From Baffinella frigidus (Eukaryota > Cryptophyceae > Cryptomonadales > Baffinellaceae), in assembly GCA_026770585.1 (NCBI GenBank), contig MU646988.1:230003-249668 (forward strand): a DNA stretch of 19,666 nucleotides, given 5' to 3'. Position numbers and translations under genes: made by a program. Below are positions 14,490 through 19,666 of the stretch, piece by piece. The notes under the pieces are model-generated. The model ran no database searches. It saw only the letters and a program-made list of their open reading frames with translations, and was not told where the DNA came from. The stretch's first letter is position 1, and every line of letters starts with the position of its first letter.

Positions 14490-15862
14490 AGGTCTGCGTG
14501 GGGTGCGTGGGTGGACTTCTCTGGTACAAATGAAACGGGGGGGGGGGCAAATGAAAACCGGAAAACCGGAAAACCGTACGTCCAAAACGGACAACAATTA
14601 CCGCAAACGCTATACTATGGACTAACTAATTTTACTTAGATCTATGATTCCTAATTAAATTCTAATTGGGCTCTTTTCTTAGTGCGGACACAAAACAAAA
14701 ATCCCGCGCCATGAACAGAATTTGAGCCTTTTTAAAACTTTGGTGTCACCTCAAAGTGAGTCACCGACTCACTCGAAGACAGTGTTTCCTGGTCACTTTG
14801 GAGCCGTTTTATGTTGACATTTTTTGTTGCCGCTGCCGAGCGAGGGCGTGATTTTTTGTAAGAGGCTTAAATAACTTTCAACTGAATTCTGAAGGAAATG
14901 GACTTTTGACATGTAAAAGCCATGTCCAGATTCTGGACATGGCTTTTATTCTTGTCATATCGTAGATTTCGGGTTAGCATCTCCTGACCTGATCTCGAAA
15001 AATTCCTCGCTAACCCGAAATCTGCAATACCGTAGTTGGCCCGACAGCGGAGCTACTCCCCACAACAGTTCACTTAATGCTTTGCACACGCAAAACATGT
15101 GAACCCCACACGACACCACTCAAGCCACTCACGCCACTCTAGCCACTCGAGGCTGGAAGTGGGACTATTGGTTAAATGCCAGGCTTGAGTTTGTACGAGC
15201 CACTGGCTGCCAGAAACCTTTCTGGCCGCAGCAACAACAACGCGCCCATTTTTTTCGTTGCCGCTGCCGAGCGAGGACTGAATGGTGAAGGAATTGGATT
15301 TTTAAAACGAAAAAGCCATGTCCAGATTCTGGAAATAACCTTTTATCCTTGTGCATAGTTGGCTCGACAGCGGAGCTATTCCCCACAAAAATTGACTCGA
15401 TGCTTTACACACGCAAAATATGTGACACACGACGCTACTCCAGCCACTCACGCAAAAAAGACACTCGAGGCTGGAAGTTGGGACTCTTTCTTGTCATTCT
15501 TGAGTTTGTACCAGTCACGGGCGGGTTTGGTCTTCGCACCGAGACCTCACTCTCAAGCAAAATTGACTGGATGCTTTACACGCGCAAAATATGTGATTCC
15601 CACACGACGCCACTCAAGCCACTCGCTCGAGGCTGGAGGTGGGACTATTTCTTGCGGGGTTGGCCGTCGCACCGAGACCTCACTCGCAAGCCTGCGCCGG
15701 GCTGATTACTGACGGATCGGAAGCGGCGGTTATTTCGGCCTTTAGAGGACAATTTTTGGTACCTTTTTGGCCGCAAGTTTTGCGTCGCTGTTGACTTTTC
15801 GGGACCAACTGATTTGAAGGACGGGGAGAAGGGCGGTTGTTTTGGGGGAGGGGTCGGGGAGG
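14490..15862. other. Upstream region of CFAP46: tandem repeats and hairpins
   Basis: No coding sequence recognised. It holds three AAAACCGG units (14554-14577), a hairpin with perfect 16-base arms (14915-14930 / 14932-14947, AAAAGCCATGTCCAGA), a second hairpin with 15-base arms (14964-14978 / 15009-15023, AGATTTCGGGTTAGC), and irregular tandem copies of a block. Landmarks of the block: TTGCCGCTGCCGAGCGAGG at 14827 and 15258, GACAGCGGAGCTA at about 15042 and 15365, ATGCTTTACAC-type words three times to ~15590. Any promoter must lie here but none can be pointed to. Confidence 0.5.
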
Positions 15863-16000
15863 ATGATCTACGAGAACCGGGCGCGCGATTTGATCGCAAA
15901 GGCCTCCGCGGAGTGCCAGCCGCTGCTGCTCCTGGAGGCGTATGCGGTGGCCCAGCAGCTTGCGCTCCCGCAGACAACCGCGGAGCCGAATGTCATGCAG
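15863..16000 (+). CDS. CFAP46: CFAP46 exon 1
   Basis: 46 codons from ATG to GTCATGCAG|GTGCAC, phase 0. Helical, alanine/leucine-rich (LIAKASAECQPLLLLEAYAV), as expected for the start of a TPR-type solenoid. Confidence 0.65.
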
Positions 16001-19000
16001 GTGCACGGCCGAACAACGCCACCGCGCTTGCTTGACGCCCCCCCCCCCTCGTGCGCCCTCCCTGCTAGCACTGTCCCTCCCCGACCACGCTTGCGGGCCT
16101 CTCCCCTTCCCGAGGTTCGACGTCATCCTTGCCCTCAGCGAATCCCACCCCATGGTTTCGTCCTCTGGAGCATCATCGTCCCTCATCGCTCCCATCAAAG
16201 CACCCCTACGCCCCTCCATGGCGAACGACTGGCAGTCACATCTCCATGCGAACGACTAGAGTTTCGAAAGTCTGGTCGTTGCCTACCCCCCCCCCACCAC
16301 CCACGGCCCCAGAACGACCACACCCGTCCACCAGCCATCCCCAGTGGCTCAAATGATGCTCTGGAAGGTCTTCGATTTTACCTTGGATCGGGGTCGGATC
16401 CGACCCCGATCCAAGGCACATCGAAAACGCCCCAGGGCACTATTTGAGCCACCTCCACGGGCTAGTGGCTAGGGTGGCCCTAGGGGGGAAGTGTATCCTT
16501 AACCCCCCCGCCATACTCATAGAGTAGCTGAAATCAGGGCAGTTGGGCCTGCGGTATTGACTACTGTACACCGTAGCGCCCCTGGTCAGGAGAACCATGC
16601 TTGTCACTCTCTCTCCTGGTGCACCTGTCTCACTCTGATCGCCGCCCACGCCGCCGGCCTCTCGCTAACGCCCAGACTTTCGAAAGTATAGTTCCCTACC
16701 CCCACCACCCACGGCCCCACAACGACCACACCGCCTCCGGCCTCTCGCTGACCCCCCGATCGGGGTCGGATCCGACCCCGATCCACGGCAAATCGAAAAC
16801 GCCCCAGAGCACTAACTGAGCCACCTCCACGGGCTAGTGGGTCGTCGCCGCCCACGCCGCCACCCTCTCGCCGACCCCCCAATTTTTAATCACAACTCCA
16901 TTTCAACGTCCGGACTTTCGAAAGTATAGTTCCCTACCCCCACCACCCACGGCCCCACAACGACCACACCGCCGCCAGCCTCTCGCTGACGCCCAGGCGC
17001 CCCCCCCCCCACGCAGCCGCTCTCCTCCCCGGAGATCCCCCTCCTGATCGCGGAAGTCGCGCTGGAGATCTCGGCGCCCTCGCGCCACGAGGACGACGCC
17101 GTGACGTACCGCGGGAGGATGCAGAGCCTCGCGGAGCAGGCGCTGCAGGTTAGTCCCACCAACCCTCACGGGAGGACCAAATCGTCGATTGTAAAACCTT
17201 CAATTTACCTTGGCAGTCCCCCCGAAAAAGGGGGTCTGCCCAGGTAAAACCTTACCACCAGCAACCCGTAGCAGCTTATACCGGGTGCTCGCAAGGATTC
17301 GGGTATTTTATTGGAAAAACAATCTTTCCTATGACCCTACAGTAGGAAACCCTATGGACCTCGAATTGCTGACGGGAGATACCGAAGAGATTTCTTCGGT
17401 TTAGCTGAAAATTACTACAGTACCCGATCCGGATATAAGCTGCAGCGGGTTGCTGGTGGTAGTCTAGCGCTGCGCGCCTCGAGTTGACTGATCGTTTTCA
17501 CCCCAAAAGTTGACGGATGTGCACCAAAACCCCGGGGAATTGACTTCCGCGAAACCATCCAATCTAAACCCGCGGTTTGCGCCATCCCTAGGGTGAATTG
17601 GTTCGGATTTCGCTACCTTGGCTTCGCCACAGCTTTGCCATAGGACAAACCCCAACCCGATCGCAAAAAGCGAGGATGCAGAGCCTCGCGGAGCAGGCGC
17701 TGCAGGTTAGTACCACCAAACCTCACGGGAGGACCAAATCGTCGATTGTAAAGCCTTCAATTTACCTTGGCAGTCCCCCCGAAAAAGGGGGTCTGCCCAG
17801 GTAAAACCAAGGATTTAAAATCGGCGATTTGGTCCATGCGCTGCAGGTTACTAGCTCTGCCTCAGCTTTATTCTGGCTCGTCCTAAAGGCGTTCTATTCA
17901 CCCGTTTGTACTGGATTTCTTCTGTCAAATACTTTCAAGGACGAGCCAGAAAAAAATTCGGGCAGAGCTAGAGGTTAGTCCGCGAAACCATTCAATCTAA
18001 ACCTCGTTTTGTGCCATCCCAAGGGAAGATTTGATCGAATTTCGCTACCTGAGCTTCGACATAGCTTCACCATAGGACACACCCCATCTCGACGTTTGAA
18101 AGGTTCAGATTGAACGTCCTTTCCCATGCGAACCCTCAACCCTCAACCAGGTGTTCCAGCTCCTGACGCGAGGACAAACCCAACCCCGACAGGCGGTTCA
18201 AATTTAACTGTCTCGGGCAAAAAGGCGGGTCAATTTTAACCGACTTTTCCGTACAGGTGTTCCTGTGCGGGAAGCCGCAAAAAAGACTGGTCAAAAGCAA
18301 AAAGACGGGTCAAATTGAACGGCGTTTCCCGTGCTCAGGTGTTCCAATGCGGAAAGCCGCCAGCGAACTAGCTCCTGACGCGAGGACAAACCCAACCCCG
18401 ACAGGCGGTTCAAATTTAACTGTCTCGGGCAAAAAGGCGGGTCGATTTCAACCGACTTTTCCGTACAGGTGTTCCTGTGCGGGAAGCCGCCCGCGAACCA
18501 GTTCCTGGCGCGGGCGTTCCTCGCTCGCGCGACGCTCATCAGCCGCGGCGCCGTGGGGCGGAAGGGCGACGGGCTCGTGGACCAGGTGAGAGAGGGGGGG
18601 CGGGGGGGGAGGGAGTGGGCCACGCGACGATCGCCTGCGCATCAAACCGACCCGTCTTTCTATTATTTGTGGTACAACGCGGACGGAATCCGTCCGCGGA
18701 TTAGTACCGATTAGCCCCATACTGGATCCACTGTCGATTTGGTGTGCGGTCTATCGTCGCGTGGGGGGGTTTGCCTCACTCGGGTTGACTGGCAGACTAT
18801 TCTCGAGTTGACGTGCTGGGGTTTCGGTACACATCCGTGAATTTTGGAGCGGAAAAGAGCCCTGGCTTCACCAAATTGGTGAGCCCAAATAGACGGAAAT
18901 AGAGACAGCAGGTGGGTGTTAAACAACACCCGACACCATGGGCTCTAAACCTTAAGCCCTAAACCCTAAGCCCTAAAGAGAGAGACCTTTATGGAACTTC

Positions 19001-19666
19001 TGAACCTTAACCCCAGGTGCTGACACCCTGAACTCCAAACCTTAAGCCCTACGCCCTAAACACTCAACCTTAAGCTCTAAAACCTGAACACTAAACCTTA
19101 ACCCTAAGCCCTAAACGTTAACCCCAGGTGCGGAAAGCGCTCGATTTCGCGATGCGGGGCCTGGAGCTGAACTCTAAATCTTCAGCCCTATTCAGGGCTG
19201 AGGGTTTAGGGCTCAAGGTTTAGAGTTCATGGTTTCGGGGTTTGTTTGACGCCCACCTGCTAGCGCTCTCTCGGTCTACCCTAAGCCCTAAACAGAGAGA
19301 CCTTTATTGAACTTGTAAACCTTACAGGTGCTGAAAGCGCTCGATTCCGCGATGCGGGGGTTGGAGCTGGCGCAGTCGAACCCTCGGTACCTGGTTTAAG
19401 GTTTAGGGCTTAAGGTTGAGGGCTTACGTTTTATATTTCAGGGTTTCGGATTTTGCTTTGACGCGATGCGGGGATTGGAGCTGGCTCAGTCGAACCCCCG
19501 GTACCGCCCGCTTCCGTGTAATCCCGATTTATTAAAGAGGATCTCCGTTTTGCCAAACCCATGCCGCCGCCAAGCTTTGTTATATGTTAACATCTGCACC
19601 GCCTGCGTTATAATGTATTAGCCTCGGTACCACCCGCTTTCTTCTTCTTCTTCTTCTTCTTCTTCT
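15863..19666 (+). CDS. CFAP46: CFAP46 (FAP46), cilia central-apparatus protein, 5' part
   Basis: Exons 15863-16000, 17017-17148, 18469-18585 and 19328-about 19395 join in phase 0 to encode the first ~150 residues. The segment GKPPANQFLARAFLARATL followed, after a spacer, by LKALDSAMRGLELAQSNPRY matches my memory of the CFAP46 N-terminus (a TPR-type helical protein with an APxxQFLxRAxLCxAQL segment and later a FAKxxPRYxFLVYNAS segment). Family knowledge: CFAP46 is a very large protein of the C1d projection of the axonemal central pair, needed for normal beating, so the cell is flagellated. The gene continues past the window. Each intron contains decayed copies of adjoining exon edges. The start ATG is the first one in a GC-rich open exon; an upstream exon cannot be excluded. 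Confidence 0.7.
16248..16478. repeat. CFAP46: Intron 1 tandem repeat, copy a
   Basis: Carries TTTCGAAAGT, CTACCCCCC...CCACCACCCACGGCCCC, AACGACCACACC, the GGGGTCGGATCCGACCCC palindrome, CGAAAACGCCCCAG and CCACCTCCACGGGCTAGTGG. Copy b is at 16665-16845 and a truncated copy c at 16905-16998. Confidence 0.75.
16345..16470. mobile_element. Foldback with a perfect 36-base central palindrome
   Basis: The centre (16381-16416) reads CCTTGGATCGGGGTCGGA and its exact complement. Outer arms (GTGGCTCAAAT...CGATTTTA and ...ATCGAAAAC...ATTTGAGCCAC) extend the inverted repeat to ~54 bases a side with mismatches. A second, 26-base palindrome of the same sequence is at 16758-16783. Confidence 0.75.
16665..16845. 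repeat. CFAP46: Intron 1 tandem repeat, copy b
   Basis: Starts ACGCCCAGACTTTCGAAAGT and carries the 26-base palindrome at 16758-16783 and the CGGGCTAGTGG end. Closely matches copy a. Confidence 0.75.
16905..16998. repeat. CFAP46: Intron 1 tandem repeat, copy c (truncated), leading into the exon 2 acceptor
   Basis: ACTTTCGAAAGTATAGTTCC to CTCTCGCTGACGCCCAG, nearly identical to copy b. The C-run and CACGCAG acceptor of exon 2 follow at once, so the 3' splice region grew out of, or was displaced by, this repeat. Confidence 0.75.
17017..17148 (+). CDS. CFAP46: CFAP46 exon 2
   Basis: 44 codons from CACGCAG|CCGCTC (after a C-rich polypyrimidine tract) to GCGCTGCAG|GTTAGT, encoding a helical segment (PEIPLLIAEVALEI, YRGRMQSLAEQALQ). 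The last 34 bases and the donor are duplicated 557 bases downstream. Confidence 0.75.
17174..17251. mobile_element. Truncated GGACCAAATCG MITE (left part)
   Basis: The same sequence as the complete element at 17731-17835 up to the GGTAAAACC after the C-G hairpin. The right end is missing where the next MITE begins. Confidence 0.7.
17252..17462. mobile_element. MITE with TACCACCAGCAACCCG inverted ends
   Basis: Left arm TTACCACCAGCAACCCG...AGCAGCTTATA and right arm TATAAGCTGCAGCGGGTTGC, TGGTGGTA are inverted. About 210 bases, non-coding, with an internal ACCGAAGAGATTTCTTCGGT hairpin. It abuts the truncated element to its left, suggesting nested insertion. Confidence 0.75.
17546..17653. repeat. 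Direct repeat, copy 1 (pair 17979-18086)
   Basis: TCCGCGAAACCAT(C/T)CAATCT, then GCCATCCC, ATTTCGCTACCT, GCTT(C)GAC/GCCACAGCTT and CCATAGGACA occur in the same order in both. About 80 percent alike by eye. Confidence 0.7.
17672..17808 (+). pseudogene. CFAP46: Duplicated 3' end of CFAP46 exon 2 with its donor and intron start
   Basis: Identical over 34 exon bases (GAGGATGCAGAGCCTCGCGG and on) to 17115-17148, and nearly identical for a further ~100 intron bases including GTTAGT, 557 bases downstream. A third fragment, GCGCTGCAGGTTA, is at 17838-17850. It retains a donor but no acceptor directly before it. Confidence 0.9.
17731..17835. mobile_element. Complete GGACCAAATCG MITE
   Basis: 105 bases with ends GGACCAAATCGTCGATT and AATCGGCGATTTGGTCC. 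A central hairpin (CTTGGCAGTCCCCC / GGGGGTCTGCCCAGG) is shared with the truncated copy. Confidence 0.8.
17851..17971. mobile_element. CTAG family D MITE with 6-base target duplication over a splice-donor copy
   Basis: Ends CTAGCTCTGCC...TCTGGCTCGTCCT and AGGACGAGCCAGA...GGCAGAGCTAG. It is flanked by AGGTTA on both sides (17845-17850 and 17972-17977), and with the element removed the target reads GCGCTGCAGGTTAGTCCG, the same as the exon 2 end and donor. Confidence 0.85.
17979..18086. repeat. Direct repeat, copy 2 (pair 17546-17653)
   Basis: Follows directly on the AGGTTAGT right of the MITE, so the repeat block is joined to a donor copy here but not in copy 1. Confidence 0.7.
18148..18468 (+). 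pseudogene. CFAP46: Three partial copies of the CFAP46 exon 3 start with intron ends
   Basis: CAG|GTGTTC occurs at 18151, 18257 and 18338 before the true exon at 18469. The second copy runs GTGTTCCTGTGCGGGAAGCC, and the third GTGTTCCAATGCGGAAAGCC with AGCGAACTAG (stop). An intron block (CTCCTGACGCGAGGACAAAC to CGACTTTTCCGTA) occurs at about 18159 and 18371, 212 bases apart, so units of intron tail plus exon head are repeated in tandem. Confidence 0.85.
18469..18585 (+). CDS. CFAP46: CFAP46 exon 3
   Basis: 39 codons from GTACAG|GTGTTC to GACCAG|GTGAGA, phase 0, encoding VFLCGKPPANQFLARAFLAR and more. This is the part most like known CFAP46. Three partial copies of its start precede it in the intron. 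Only this one stays open. Confidence 0.8.
18769..18913. mobile_element. MITE, CTAG family C, copy 3
   Basis: GCCTCACTCGGGTTGAC, GACTATTCTCGAGTTGACGT, CGGTACACATCCGTGAATTT, GAGCCCAAATAGAC and GAGACAGCAGG occur in family order. The CTAG termini are degraded. In CFAP46 intron 3. Confidence 0.75.
18938..19125. repeat. CCCTAAA-like array in CFAP46 intron 3
   Basis: Degenerate units (CCTTAAGCCCTAAACCCTAA and similar), C-rich on the sense strand, ending twice in CCCCAG|GTGC at 19016 and 19127 where partial exon 4 copies begin. Confidence 0.8.
19017..19170 (+). pseudogene. CFAP46: Two partial copies of the CFAP46 exon 4 start
   Basis: At 19017 GTGCTGA only; at 19128 GTGCGGAAAGCGCTCGAT to CTGGAGCTGAAC, encoding VRKALDFAMRGLEL before diverging. 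The intron stretch AGAGAGACCTTTAT(T/G)GAACTT also recurs ahead of the first copy (18977) and the true exon (19295). Confidence 0.85.
19191..19250. repeat. Short TTTAGGG-oriented stretch in CFAP46 intron 3
   Basis: CAGGGCTGAGGGTTTAGGGC and on; opposite orientation to most of the array on this side, set up by a small inverted repeat (CAGCCCT / AGGGCTG at about 19183-19197). Confidence 0.6.
19328..19395 (+). CDS. CFAP46: CFAP46 exon 4 (3' end uncertain)
   Basis: From CTTACAG|GTGCTG, encoding VLKALDSAMRGLELAQSNPR and Y. Possible donors are CCTCG|GTACCT, or the frame runs to TAA in the following repeat. Partial copies occur before (19017, 19128) and after (19459-19520, 19622-19645). The next true exon may use one of the downstream GGTACC copies, or lie outside the window. 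Confidence 0.65.
19396..19666 (+). pseudogene. CFAP46: Further partial exon 4 copies, TTTAGGG-like stretch and CTT microsatellite at the window edge
   Basis: A TTTAGGG-like stretch (19395-19450) is followed by GACGCGATGCGGGGATTGGA to CCCGGTACCGCCCGCTTCC (19459-19515), encoding DAMRGLELAQSNPRY. A last fragment, CCTCGGTACCACCCGCTTTC, is at 19622-19641 and runs into a CTT repeat. Any of these may be the real continuation; the window ends before this can be settled. Confidence 0.7.

Noticed and set aside
15680-16219. 179-codon minus-strand frame over CFAP46 exon 1
   Set aside because: Antisense shadow; low-complexity Arg/Gly composition and no motif.
15842-16447. 201-codon plus-strand frame read straight through CFAP46 exon 1
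   Set aside because: Beyond the CAG|GTGCAC donor it is repeat-derived intron and foldback sequence; only 15863-16000 matches the gene.

Overview
This is nuclear eukaryotic DNA from a flagellated protist whose telomere-like repeat is TTTAGGG (the plant/green-algal type, also reported in chromerids, cryptophytes and dinoflagellates). The coding exons are GC-rich, spliceosomal GT-AG introns split every gene, and one gene encodes a ciliary central-pair protein. A prasinophyte-like green alga is my best guess. The lineage is inferred, not proven. No tRNA, rRNA or CRISPR was found.

Three genes can be rebuilt by joining exons whose reading phases agree. (1) Positions 383-6152, minus strand: six exons giving about 1,640 residues. 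The order is a repeated N-terminal domain, a Cys-rich zinc-ribbon-like motif, a CHAT/caspase-like protease core with His and Cys, a SAM-like helical segment, and a complete Ser/Thr protein kinase. A protease and a kinase in one chain suggests a signalling or stress/defence effector. (2) Positions 7198-11262, minus strand: a small bromodomain protein in four exons with an acidic N-terminus. (3) From 15863 to the right edge, plus strand: the first exons of CFAP46 (Chlamydomonas FAP46, central apparatus C1d complex), cut off by the window end.

The non-coding DNA is unusual. Introns of gene 1 are largely degenerate TTTAGGG arrays, read as CCCTAAA on the sense strand, and the arrays lie directly against or supply the splice sites. 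Introns of genes 2 and 3 carry truncated, decaying copies of the neighbouring exon edges together with their splice sites. At about 14.0 kb, arrays change from TTTAGGG to CCCTAAA on the plus strand, at the same place where gene direction flips from minus to plus. That is the geometry of a head-to-head telomere junction.

The rest of the introns and intergenic DNA is packed with MITE-like foldback elements. These include a TA-GAGCGG family, a CTAGC..CTG family present in several copies (one with a 6-bp duplication over a copied splice donor), long inverted repeats, GC-rich clusters that look organelle-like, and tandem duplications. Altogether the window looks like a genome where intron sequence is created and expanded by exon-edge duplication, telomere-repeat insertion and small DNA transposons.
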